From Hirudinaria manillensis (lineage: Eukaryota; Annelida; Clitellata; Hirudinida; Hirudinidae), in contig CM067534.1 in the NCBI GenBank assembly GCA_034509925.1, positions 953,501 through 1,017,500 of the forward strand: 64,000 nucleotides of DNA, given 5' to 3'. A model generated the notes under the pieces. That model had not been told where the DNA came from, made no database searches, and worked only from the letters and a program-made list of their open reading frames with translations. Below, piece after piece: positions 22,851 through 34,856 of the stretch; position 1 is the first letter of the stretch, and each line of letters opens with the position of its first letter. The translations under genes and the position numbers were made by a program.

Positions 22851-23286
22851 AGGAAACCAGCGAAGCCGAAACGGCCTGCCGATCTGAATCGATGGAAATT
22901 TTCTTTTCCGCGCATTCCAATGAGGAATCGTTATCAGCATCGTCGCCTTTATTATTTCACACAGGTTTCATCATGATCATCATCATCATTATCACCTTTA
23001 TCGTCATCATGACTGCCATCAGCGTTATCAGGAGCGGTTGCCGGAGAATCCATCATTCCACTTTGATAAATTGCTTCTATATCGGTTCTCCATCTATCCA
23101 TTCATTCATTTATACATTCATTCCTTCCTTTATTTCTTCATTCATTCATTTGTTCGTTCATTCACTCATTCCAGGCCTGTCCATCCCAGGCGACCTGGAA
23201 AATCCAGAGATGCGTTATTTTATCACCATGGTGATCCGAAGGTCGGATGAAGTATCGATTCCATGGCGTCGCATTGGAGGATCAAT

Positions 23287-23287
23287 C

Positions 23288-23318
<31 letters not shown>

Positions 23319-23335
23319 CCACGACGACGGCGATG
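23287..23335. repeat. (GAT)n microsatellite
   Basis: About 12 perfect GAT units followed by degenerate GACGACG. Confidence 0.9.
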
Positions 23336-23490
23336 ATGATGGAGGTGATAACAATGATTATTTTACCGCGACTCCAACAACAGTAATGATTATGAAGGAG
23401 TCGTTGGTTTGAAATGTTGACCGTGATGTCGATTGCCAACGGTCAGTCAAGAGGCAATTACACACCTCTTAAAAACCATCAACAGCAATC

Positions 23491-23543
23491 CATCACTATC
23501 ATCATCATCATCATCATCGTCATCGTCATCATCATCGTCATCG

Positions 23544-23575
<32 letters not shown>

Positions 23576-23690
23576 ATCACTACCAACATCGTTTCAACTG
23601 AGAGGCTATCGATTCATCATCGTCTTTATCATCATCGTCGTCGTCATCATCATGATCAACCATCATCATCGTCGTCGTCGTCCTCAGTGA
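23491..23690. repeat. (ATC)n/(GTC)n compound repeat
   Basis: About 200 bp of CATCAT and CGTCGT blocks interrupted by short unique sequence. Confidence 0.92.
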
Positions 23691-23882
23691 GAGGCTGTTG
23701 ATTCACTGCTCCATCCAGCAACAGGCTCCGATGGACGGAAAGGCATCCACGTCCTCCACCGACGTGGATCCGTAAATAAAATGCAAACCTCCTCATAAAA
23801 CAACTTCCAGGCAGTTACCAGTTTATTTTTCCTGAATTTATTTCTCGCGTTGTCGTTGCTGCTGTTGTTATTGTTGTCTGTC

Positions 23883-23915
<33 letters not shown>

Positions 23916-24175
23916 ATTACTATTAATTTAATTGATATTGCCAGAGTGGAATATAAAATCAATACAAAAAAAAAATTAAAATTAATATTTAAAAAAAAAT
24001 TAATCATTGCATTTATTGATCTTCATTTATTTTCATTTCATTTTTTCTAAACTCATCATTTCGATGACGATGGAAGACTTTTGAGAAGAACAAAAATTAA
24101 TTTTAATTCCTTGTTTTTTGAGTCACGGAAATTCCTTTTATCGATCTATTCTTCCGCTGGAGACTCAGGAGTCTC

Positions 24176-24265
24176 GTCCATCCATCCATCCATCCATCCA
24201 TCCATCCATCCATCCATCCATCCATCCATCCATCCATCCATCCATCCATCCATCCATCCATCCAT

Positions 24266-24301
<36 letters not shown>

Positions 24302-24313
24302 CCATCCATCCAT

Positions 24314-24349
<36 letters not shown>

Positions 24350-24389
24350 CCATCCATCCATCCATCCATCCATCCATCCATCCATCCAT

Positions 24390-24423
<34 letters not shown>

Positions 24424-24444
24424 GTCCATCCGTCCATCCGTCCA
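24176..24444. repeat. (ATCC)n array, about 265 bp
   Basis: Tetranucleotide array with CGTCC variant units near 24290, 24338 and 24414-24440. It generates long false open frames (IHPS or MDGW repeats) on both strands. Confidence 0.98.
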
Positions 24445-24852
24445 CACATTACCTGAGAGAACCACGTGTACTTCAATTAATCCAACATCGAATGTCAATT
24501 TTACACCGCAATTTCAACGCGAAAACATTTCAAAGACGTCCAGGTGAATTGATTGGAGCAGGTGTTTCAATCGAACAGGTAATGGGATTGATTAACCAGG
24601 TAAGTGGCTATAAATTTGCATATTCAAATGACCCAAGACTCACATAATTGAATATTAATGAGATAATTAATGCTTAACAAGAGCGGAGCCGGGAGTTTAT
24701 TTAGTTTAATTAAGATTTTGTTTTTATTTTATTTTTGAATTTTTCTTCGAATAAAAAACATTTTAAAATAATTTACCGGAAATGTCTGCAAATGGAGCTG
24801 TTTACGTCGTCTGCCATCAATTTCTAGAGGATGGAAAGTAATGAATTTGAAT

Positions 24853-24905
24853 GGATAGATAAATAAATAAACAAATAAACAAATAAATAAATAAATAAAC
24901 AAAAA
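24853..24905. repeat. (AAAT/AAAC)n repeat
   Basis: Mixed AAAT and AAAC tetranucleotide units. A similar (AAAC)n tract lies at 29846-29882. Confidence 0.85.
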
Positions 24906-26159
24906 ACAAAGACACAAAGAAACAAAAGAGAAACATAAAAAATGAATAGATTTATTTCGTCTCCGTTCGATAAATACTTCCATTGAGGTCAACAAATCAG
25001 TTGAAAATAAAAACAGATTCATCCACAATTCGTTCTTTTGCTGACATTAAATCTCTTATTAGTAATAAATTATTAGTAATAATACAGCTTGTGTAACGAT
25101 ACATTCGGAGAGAATGGGTACAGCATGGATTAGCATAGCAGGATAGCATAGTAGGATACGAGTGGGGTACCAGTGGGGTACGATTGGGGTGTGGCCCATA
25201 GGGTTGAAGTAGTGCCCGAATGCTAGCGTGGATCCTGGGGCACGGGCGTAAGGCTTACAGGACGAATTTCACGGTCTCTTCCACTTAACGGCCATAAACA
25301 CGTCACCGATGTTTGCAGGCTCCACGCTCCGAGCTCAGCTTATCGATCGCTCTCCATAGTTGTGGTGGTGGTGTTTGTGGTTGTTTTGTGGTATATTTCC
25401 GTCCGATGGAAGCCTCACTCGCCCATATCCCTGTGCAACCCGCGGGCCTACTGGAGCCCGCTTAAGCCCTCAGGCCCTCTGTTAAGTCCTTCCACGTCCA
25501 CCCTTACCCTGTTAACGCGCCCTTACTGCAAGAGTTGTTTGTTGTTCGTGTTGTTCTTGTCGCGTTCGATTTGAATTTTTTTTGCTTTGCTGAAAACCCT
25601 GGTTTTATTTTAATTGCTTTTTTTCTCAAACAGATCAAAAGATTGGATGGATGCGTTTTGTTTTTAAATTTTATTTAGGAGGATTTGTTGAATGAAACGA
25701 TTTTAATAATGCAAGAATAAATACAAAAGTTATTATAATAATATAATTTAAAAAATATAAAACTTATAATAATTATTATAAATACACCTATAAAAGTGTA
25801 TTTGGACGTGTCAACTTTTAGTTCTTAACGTTTTTAATAACCTACCAAATTTTTCCAGAGCAGAATTATTTAACTTTTATCAACTGCCATGAAAAATATT
25901 CATAAATTTTCATTCGAAAGAATATTTTAAGTCCATAAATCATCGCTGACGATGGCGCAACGTCGTAGCGCTGTGAACGGAGAATAATCGATTATTTGGA
26001 AGCATCTGATCTTGTTATCTTGTTAATTAAACTCTGCAATAATCATTCATTCTCATTCTCATCGTCATAGTCGTAGTTGTCTTCATCATCTTCACCATCT
26101 CCATCACCTTAGTCATCATCATCATCATCAATGCCGTTGTATACTCAAAGAATCGGATA

Positions 26160-26560
26160 TGGGATCAGCAGAATTTGGCCTAATTAGAAAGAACAACAAC
26201 AGAAACAGGGTCCGCCATCTTGTCACGTGGAATTCGAACGGACGATCGAGAACGGGACTATAAATAAGTTTCTGGAAATTCCGGCGGGAAATTCCAGGCC
26301 GGAGTGAAAACAAGGCAGACGACACCCGGGTGATTGAAAGCCCGCCAAACAAAAGTCCCGCCGTCATGACAACGATCCCACGTGACCCGCGTGACGTCAG
26401 CGGTCCTTAAAGCCCGGATGTGAAATATGCCTGGGCCATCGACGGGGGCTTAACCCCCCTCCCTCCGGGCTCAGCCTCCTCTCTCTCCTCGTGTCCATTC
26501 TCCGTGAGGTTCGCATGAAGGCCATTGCCGGCCATTGGAAGCCGTGAAAATGTCCTCGGC
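26160..26560. promoter_or_regulatory. GC-rich island with CRE, E-box and YY1-like sites
   Basis: The only GC-rich, CpG-containing block in this AT-rich desert. It holds GCCATCTT (YY1-like, 26214-26221), CACGTG E-boxes at 26224-26229 and 26379-26384, a perfect palindromic CRE TGACGTCA at 26392-26399, and a GGGGGCTTAACCCCC hairpin at 26444-26458. Site matches are by eye. An active promoter or enhancer is inferred, but no adjacent coding exon was identified on either strand. Confidence 0.4.
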
Positions 26561-27537
26561 GAGGCATTTCATTTCAAGGACAGTGTTTTTTGTTTCTTTT
26601 TTCATTTCTTCACATTTTCTTCACATCAACTTATATTGTTTAATTAATATTATTTCGAATAATTTTGTTTTTAGCTGGGACGTGTTTGCGATAATTTTTT
26701 GGGGAGACAAATAATTGATAAACACTTTGCGAACAGGTGCACTGAAGCTTATGGAGCTATTTTTTAAAGACATTCATTTTGGCCCTCTGGCGCGTGAAAT
26801 TGAAATTTAAAATTAACGTAGGAATTTCAACAAATTCTGAAAAAAAATATTAATTAAGTTGCAACCAAAAAATAAATAAATTCGTCTCGTCATGCGATGA
26901 ATTTGTTTGAATTTTGAGGAAATTTGTTATTAAATTGTAAATAGAACCCAATAAACATGTCATCAATTACACATCATCCATCATCATATGCTGCAATTGC
27001 TCATTTCCTCTCGATTTCCAGTCGACATTTTCATAATTTTTGCTTTTAATTCACTTAATTCGCTCGAAATTTCCACGTTTTTAAATAAAAATTTATTTTT
27101 CCCAATTTTCTTCAATTTAACAATTTCTTTTTAATATCAACTTTTTATTTGCGTGTCTGATGTCATGTCGAGTCGACTTGAAATTGAAGAAAATCGAATG
27201 GATTTTCACGTCGAGAATAATATACTCCACTTTCAGGATTTAATGATTTCATTCCAACAATTCACCATGAAAATTTAGTTTCAACAATGCATTCCAACAA
27301 TTCACTCCAACAATTCACTCCGGCTGCATTCCATAAGTGAACGCTGGAAAACTCTCCATCTCCAGCAATTCACTGAATGTGAATTCACCTCCACAACTCA
27401 TCCACGGATCCGTCCATCCTTCCACAATGCAAACTTTTTACTCGAGCGACAAGAGATATTGTTTGCTTTCCTCTTCATGAAAGCTTTCATTTCAAGTCAA
27501 TGACGAGTGTGGAGATGGCTCCTTAAATATTTTCCAA

Positions 27538-27592
27538 TAATAATAATAATAACAATAATAATAATAATAATAATAATAACAATAATAATATA
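27538..27592. repeat. (AAT)n microsatellite
   Basis: AAT units with a few AAC interruptions, followed by a short ATC run. Confidence 0.9.
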
Positions 27593-27881
27593 TCATCATC
27601 ATCATATAGTTATTGTTACTATAAACTTAATAATATATATTATAAAATTATAAAAGCAACACCATCATCAAGTTGCTTATTATTGTCAAATAATATTATG
27701 CACACTGAATTATGAACCACAACCGGTCGGCCTCTGATGAAGCTTAGGATGATCAGAGCGTGCATTAACTTCTCATGTCGAACGACACACTACACTGGAC
27801 ATCCCGTCCACCAAGGAGAACTCTAAATCATATAAGACAAGCCAACTCACAGCGAGGATCTTTAGTAACTAACCCAAATCT

Positions 27882-28000
27882 GACCCTAACCCTAACCTTA
27901 ACCCTGACCTAAACCTAATGCTAACCCTAAACCTAACCTTAATCCTAACCCTTAACCCCAAACCTAACCCTAACTCTAACACCTAACCCTAACCCTAACT
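27882..28000 (-). repeat. Degenerate telomere-like (CCCTAA)n tract
   Basis: About 120 bp of CCCTAA and near variants (CCTTAA, CCTAAA, CCCTGA). Same repeat as 18811-18843 on the opposite strand. An interstitial telomere-type sequence. Confidence 0.85.
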
Positions 28001-29149
28001 CTTCTTCCGTTCCCAGTTGGTTTATTCCTGAGCGGGGTTAATAATAGATGAACAGACGATCCTTGTTCGTTGTCAGTTTAACTTAATTAGTTATTGGTAT
28101 CACTATTATTGTTATTAATGAGTTATTATTATTATTATTATTATTATTATTGTTGTTGTAATTTGTTGCTGTTTTATTATTATTATAATGTGCAATGTCA
28201 TTCGCGTTGTTGTTGTCGTTTTGTTTACAATGGGATTTTCTGCCTCCGAATATGTTGTATTCGCTTCGAGAAATCATAATCCTGTCCTGTCGGTCGAACG
28301 CTATTGGTTCGCGTCTGCTCACGTGATTTGTGGTACCACTAAAGGTATACCACTAATACTACTACTACTGATTGAGGTATAGCAATTAATATTGGTGTAG
28401 TTGTTTGGTACGTTGAATAATACAGTATAGCATTAGTCAAGAATATACTGCAATTAAGATGTTCTGAAAGTACTGACAGTTACCATTAACGATATATAGG
28501 CATTCTTTCGTAACCATAGTGATGGTGATGATGTTTACAATAAGATTATATTTTTTTCAATTATTTTTTTTTATTATTACCTGCATACATGTATTTGCAG
28601 CTGCTCAATTGTGCATCAATCTCGATACATCGATAAGCTTTGGTCAGAAACGACCACAAGTGTTAAGCATCAAGCACCTACAATAGAATTTCTTACTGCC
28701 TCCTTCCTTCCTTAATTCCTTCCTTCCTTCCTTCTGCATTCCTACGCCGTCTGTTTGTATTCCTACGCCGTTTATTAATCGTCTTTATTTGTATATTCAT
28801 CCGCTCACAAAGAAACAAAACGCATCTGCCACCGTGAAACTCCCGTTCAGAAACCAAATTGAACATTTGTTCTGATGGGACCATTCTCAACGGACGAATT
28901 GAAAGAAAAGAATAAAAACGACAGAAGAACGGAAGCAGAACTGTGTATTCCGGGTATTTTGTGTCGTATCGATCCGACTCGATGGCGGTCACCTCGTACA
29001 CCCCTCGCTACCGAAATGGAATGGTCCTCGTCCACTCTCCTTTCCCTCTCATTCTCTCACTCTCTCTTTGCATCTCGGCATCGTCTGTTCCCATCAACAA
29101 CAACAACAACAACCGATGTTGACGTCAGTTCAATTACAGCTACAATCAG

Positions 29150-29402
29150 CGACATCATCATCATCAACAACTTCACCATCGTCGTCGTCGTCATCATCAT
29201 CATCATCACCATCATCATCATCATCTACAATGATAATGCCATCTGCTGCGCAATAATCATTTCAAAATGCTCCTAATCAAAAGTGTAATCACTGGTACAA
29301 TAAATTCAACCAGGGTTTTGCTCGTCATCATCATCATCATCATCGTCATCGACATTGTCATCGTCATCGTCGTGGCATCGTCGTCGTCGTCATCATCATC
29401 GG
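29150..29402. repeat. (ATC)n tracts, two blocks
   Basis: Blocks at about 29150-29230 and 29318-29402 of CATCAT/CGTCGT units separated by about 85 bp of unique sequence. Confidence 0.85.
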
Positions 29403-31058
29403 CTTTCCAAGAACACCCCTGATTTGAAAAACCCAAGTCCGGTAAAAATCCCAATCGATGCTAAAAATAGTTCAATTTCTCCGGAAGTCTCAAAACTCAG
29501 AAAGTACAACTCAGCAGGTGCTCGTAAAGCATTGAAAGAATAAAACGGAATTAAAGATTTAATCTGGAAATTCCGAGAGCTTTACGCTGGAAACGTGTTT
29601 GATGCTTAGTTAATTATTATTATTATTATTATATTTTTTTTCCTTTTTGCTGTGCTAGGTTTTGCATTAACCATTGTTAACTCATCATCATCATCATCAT
29701 CATTGTCGTCATCATTCTCATCAATATTCATGTACCCGTAATCAAAGCGAAAGCAACACTACTCAGTTACATTTAATATTTAATATTTGTGTTATTTACT
29801 GACAAAACATCGGCAATGGAAATGTCTGCAACAACTTGAGTTAACAAACAAACAAACAAACAAACAAACAAACAGACAGACAAATAATAATAAATAATAA
29901 TAATAGAAAGCATAATTAACCAGAATAATTCCCAAGGAGAATAAAAATAAACCAAATTTAGCCACAAGGCGAGCCTCACTCGGCAAATCTGTTCCCGTAA
30001 TTTGATTTACTTCACTTGCCACTGAACTCCCCACTCTAACCACCCATCTTAACCCTTGTTGTCCCCAACTTTCTTCTTTCCTTTTCTCCTCCATCTTAGC
30101 GGTCAGTATATCTTTGCTTCTCTGTCCTGATCTGTCAGTCCATCTTTGCTTCCCTGTCCTTCTTTGTTTGTAATCTCTTGAAGTTTCTCCATAGATATAA
30201 AAAAAGAAGAAAAAATCACTAGCACGCGTAATCGCAGACTCACAGACTCACAAACGCAAGGACGCGCTTCAAGAATCACAGACACACACATAGACAGACA
30301 GACATACACACACAGACGGATGGACATGGAAACACACGTACACGCTTCGAGAATCACAGACGCGCGCGCCCATGGCGATCTGTCAGTTTCAAAATCTTCC
30401 CAGAAGACCAGAAACATGGATGCAGGAGTCATTTTGGATCAAAAGAAAGTCCCTTCCTGACGGATCGTTCGCCTCTTTTCTGCTTAATTAACTGGAAAAC
30501 CATGACGTCACGAAGCGAATGGAAAGCGTTGGGTGGATGGACGGATGATTTGATGGGTAGACGGACGGACGGATGGATGGACATATGGGCGGATGGACGG
30601 ACATATAGGAGCATGGACGGATGGATGAATGATTGATTTATCAGATGAATCGAAAAATATGTCAGGGAAAGATTAAAAGGAGATACAAGTTTCTCCAAAC
30701 ATTTGTAGCTTTCTTGATGGAATGACTTTCGTGCTACGTTTAAATTATCGTTAAAAATTATTAAATATTATTATTAATTAATTAATTAATTAATCAAATT
30801 ATTATCATTGTCGTTTATATCAATGTTTAATTACATCATCAAATCTAAAGGTAGCGAAAACAATGACAACAGATTACTCAAAATTTTAAAAAATATATTA
30901 CGATTAATACATTTTAATCGATTATATTTTAAACAATCCGGGCCATCGCAGGGCCATTAACGGGAAGCCGGCGTAGCGCCTTTGCAAACATTTCGAGTCC
31001 CCAATGATATGATGAGGCAAGATAAATTAAAATGGATCTAAAACTCGTTCAAGTAAAA

Positions 31059-31541
31059 TATATTATATTATATTATATTATATTATATTATATTATATTA
31101 TATTATATTATATTATATTATATTATATTATATTATATTATATTATATTATATTATATTATATTATATTATATTATATTATATTATATTATATTATATTA
31201 TATTATATTATATTATATTATATTATATTATATTATTATATTATATTATATATTATATTATATTATATTATATTATATTATATTATATTATATTATATTA
31301 TATTATATTATATTATATTATATATTATTATATTATATTATATTATATTATATATATTATATTATATTATATTATATTATATTATATTATATTATATTAT
31401 ATTATATTATATTATATTATATTATATTATATTATATTATATTATATTATATTATATTATATTATATTATATTATATTATATTATATTATATTATATTAT
31501 ATTATATTATATTATATTATATTATATTATATTATATTATA
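31059..31541. repeat. (TATTA)n pentanucleotide array, about 480 bp
   Basis: Close to 95 units of TATTA with four or five phase slips (near 31234, 31250, 31322 and 31350). It makes a false open frame of Tyr-Ile-Leu repeats. On both strands it forms near-palindromic AT sequence. Confidence 0.98.
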
Positions 31542-31637
31542 CTGTATCAATCATTATTTGTTAGAATTGTGACGTCAAAACAACTTTCCATCAAAAATAA
31601 ATAATAAAAACATTCATTACTAATAAGTGATAGGTTG

Positions 31638-31641
31638 GCTA

Positions 31642-31672
<31 letters not shown>

Positions 31673-31700
31673 TACTATTATTATTATTATTATTATTATT
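31638..31700. repeat. (ATT)n microsatellite
   Basis: ATT units interrupted by two ACT units. Confidence 0.9.
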
Positions 31701-32239
31701 GTTGCTGTTAATATGTATTATTGTCATTAAAATCTCGTCCATTGTTATAACCAATGATGCTCTGTAAAATAAAGAAATAATTAAGTTGTCTTTTCTGACT
31801 GTTAACGAAAAATATGCTGATGATATTTTTTAAATAAATTGAAATCCTTTTCGAAGATTCATTCTTGGTCACGATAACATTAGAATTAAATTGATTAATG
31901 ATATCCCTAATTAAATTAATAAATAATTAATATTAAATTGATTAATAATTTGAATTAAATTGATTAATTAGATCCCTAATTAATCTAGTTTAATGGTAAG
32001 AAGAAATAATAAAAAAAAACTTTGATCGATCCTTCAATTTGTTGATTTTGATGAACAACATTGGTAATTGTTTCAATTTTCTTAAAAACAAAATCATTGC
32101 ATACAATTTTCTTCCGACTTTCATCCGTGAAATTTTCGATTTATAAATTATATGAAACTAATTCATTAATTTAAATTGATAAATAATTCGATAAATAATG
32201 AAAACTTTGACTCACCATTTCGAAATGATTCAATGAAAC

Positions 32240-32326
32240 TGCAAACGATGCGCATGCGTCTCCATCGTTTGCATCACTTCCTTTCTTGTTCCACGCTCCA
32301 ATAATAAGTGCCCCGGTGAAGATGGC
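32240..32326 (+). promoter_or_regulatory. Candidate core promoter: inverted repeat, NRF1-like and YY1-like sites
   Basis: An 11-bp perfect inverted repeat (32240-32250 TGCAAACGATG and 32263-32273) encloses CGCATGCGTCTC. The NRF1-like TGCGCATGCG overlaps its left arm (32249-32258). AAGATGGC (32319-32326) is both a YY1-like element and a strong start context for ATG 32321. From there a short frame begins MAIPFWGVYTYLLLVQ, with GT donors nearby. NRF1 plus YY1 is typical of housekeeping promoters in animals. No following exon was found, so the gene remains unproven. Confidence 0.3.
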
Positions 32327-33150
32327 TATTCCCTTTTGGGGTGTTTACACGTACTTACTGCTGGTGCAAGTGTACTATCGTAATGTACTATAATGTACTA
32401 GTAATTTAACTGGTAATAATTGTAATAATGTTAGGTACTATAGCGTAATTGCTTTACATTATTTAGGATGGATCTTTCATTACATGGAACAGTAGCTTTT
32501 AAATTGTTACTGACTCCACATTTGTTTTCATAAATATTTATAAATGATGGCTTAATAATTTATTTTTGTGTTTATTTTATAGAATACATTAATATTTTCG
32601 TTTGTATCTGATTGTTGTTAACTTTTGTTTGTGAGTTTATTCCAATCAAAGATGATAAACCAAGCAACTTCCTGCAAATTCAATATTGGATAACAATAAA
32701 AAATGAAAAAGCGAAATAAAATAACTCAAATAAACTCAAAGGGTTTATCTTATTTATCTTAACTAAGCACATGGTTAACAACTTAATTTATTAAATAAGT
32801 TTACTTCTGTCCAATTATTCCCAGCAGAAGAACGACCTCAATTGACCTTGAAATTGTCGCAGTTGTTGAGTTGTTGACCCAAGAATAGAGTAGGAATCTT
32901 CCAAACCTTTTTGCAAATTAAAAAATTCAAACATTTTTGAAGATCACAAACTTTTTTCCGAGAAATTCTGCCAGGATTATCCGACATAAAATATAATCTA
33001 TCGTTCAGAACATCTTAAAATCTTTAATCTTTAATTCAGGAAATGGCTAATGCTAAAACTATTTAATATGCAGTGACTAATTAATTATTCAATCATTCAT
33101 CAGTTACCAAAGAATTGGTTAACTTGAAATCACTAGTCAATTTATCCCAT

Positions 33151-33187
<37 letters not shown>
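33151..33187. repeat. (GA)n microsatellite
   Basis: AG dinucleotide repeat with one AAAG interruption. Confidence 0.95.
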
Positions 33188-34856
33188 ATTATTAAACTTG
33201 GTTAACTTGAAATTAACTTTCTATTAAAAATAAATTGCTAAATAAAAATTTAATTTTACAAATAAATATCAAAGTCAATTATCGAATGAGAGGTCACCAT
33301 AATTGACAATTTAATTAGCGTGCCTTCATTTTTCGCTGTCTCTATTTTTCGTGCACAAATTTTTGCAATTATTCTTGTCAACAAACTAATGCTGAAAAAT
33401 ATCTATTACTATCTGAACACTGACAATATCATGAAGAAGAATAATTATAAAAAATACTGAAAATTACTGCTATCCCTTATTATCGTCCTCCGCTTCATGT
33501 ATACGGATATGTACACACACACACACATTTACATGTTATATGTATATGATGTTTATTTATCCACATCAGTTTCCTTTAACTCTCCATAAACTTGATGAAA
33601 ATGTTACTGCTGCCATGTTGTTATGTGATGATAAACTCGCATTCATTCAGCCTTGTTGATTCTGGGTCCAATATGATTTTCAAAATAATTAACAAAAATT
33701 AAATAATAATAATAACCTCGAATGGGTAATTTTATACTTTAATTATTGTTTGTTAAATTGTCAAAATCTATTTAATTTGTTGTCTGAGAATTTATTCTAA
33801 ACCACTTCCTTAAGGAATATTAATTCTCCATAAATTTAAAAGTTTTATAATAAAAAAAAACACAGTACTTCTGAATTGAAATTTTTGAGCCACATTTGTG
33901 GCATCAGGTGTGAAATGAAAGAATCCAATTACGAAAATTGTAACAACTGCTAGACCATCTTTCCTTAAAATCGATCTTATGTTTCATCAGCAAAATTCTT
34001 TTCCGGTGCACATCGCTAAACATGTTGTCAGATTCCAATAGAAGAGGGGGGATTTCTATCCATTTTAGATAATTAGTTAAAACAACTCCATTTGGAAGAA
34101 GCCAGAGCGGACAATTTCAACAACCCACCTTGACACTTATTTCATCACTTTGTTACGTGTGTTAACTAAACTTTGGATGATTTAATTGAAGCTTAAACTT
34201 GGTGCATAACTTCTTCCATAACTAGTGACAATGAATATATGTATTCGCTAACGTATCTATGGGACCAGAATTTTAATGAAAATTACTTCTTAAATTTAAT
34301 ATTTACAAACATTTCCCCCGGGAATCTAGAGAAGATTCCTTTCCCCTCAGACTAATTCCTTTCAACGTCCCGGAATGATCTACTACTAATTTTCTATTAC
34401 TGTAAGCATTCAAATAATTTCAAAATGAACTCAAATGATATTTGACTGAGTGGAAGCTTCGCCAATATTTCTACGCAGTCATCAAATATAGATTTAGTAG
34501 ATATTAGTAGAGGCGGAGAGAGGAGGAGAGATTGGTTTCACTTTGCTTTGATTCAACTTCATTTTGATCATTGTTAACTCGGAGAACCAAGGGTTTAGTT
34601 AATTTGATGTTTAAAAAATAACGAGGATGAAGTGTTTATATAATATATAATACATTTTAATATAATTTTATGATTCATTTTTAGATAAAACAAGTAACGG
34701 TTTCTCCCCACCACCTCCAGATCTGTCATTATTATCTGTTATTATTATTATCATTATGTTATTAAAATCCGGCTGGATCCGGATAGTAGCAGAACGTAAA
34801 TATCCGGTATCCGACGGTCTCTCTTTTGTTGTCAATGTTAACGTTACGAATGTTCC

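Larger units (their letters stand above)
21856..34856. other. 13 kb gene desert dominated by simple repeats
   Basis: No confident gene. It holds the ATC/GATG compound repeats, (ATCC)n, (TATTA)n, telomere-like and regulatory-looking features listed separately. Coding-like patches without a family: 24455-24600 (+), ending at a GTAAGT donor, and 29402-29543 (+), with DLKNPSPVKIPIDAKNSS before a stop. Both are too short to call. Confidence 0.5.

Noticed and set aside
22676-23386. 236-codon frame with Met and Asp runs
   Set aside because: Consists largely of GAT/GAC microsatellites; the non-repeat parts show no conserved motif.
24081-24647. Long open frames of IHPS or MDGW repeats on both strands
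   Set aside because: They are the translation of the (ATCC)n array; all frames are open because the unit has no stop. The unique 3' end (24455-24600) is coding-like but unassigned.
31032-31604. 190-codon Tyr/Ile/Leu-repeat frame
   Set aside because: Produced by the TATTA array, with no start context or homology.
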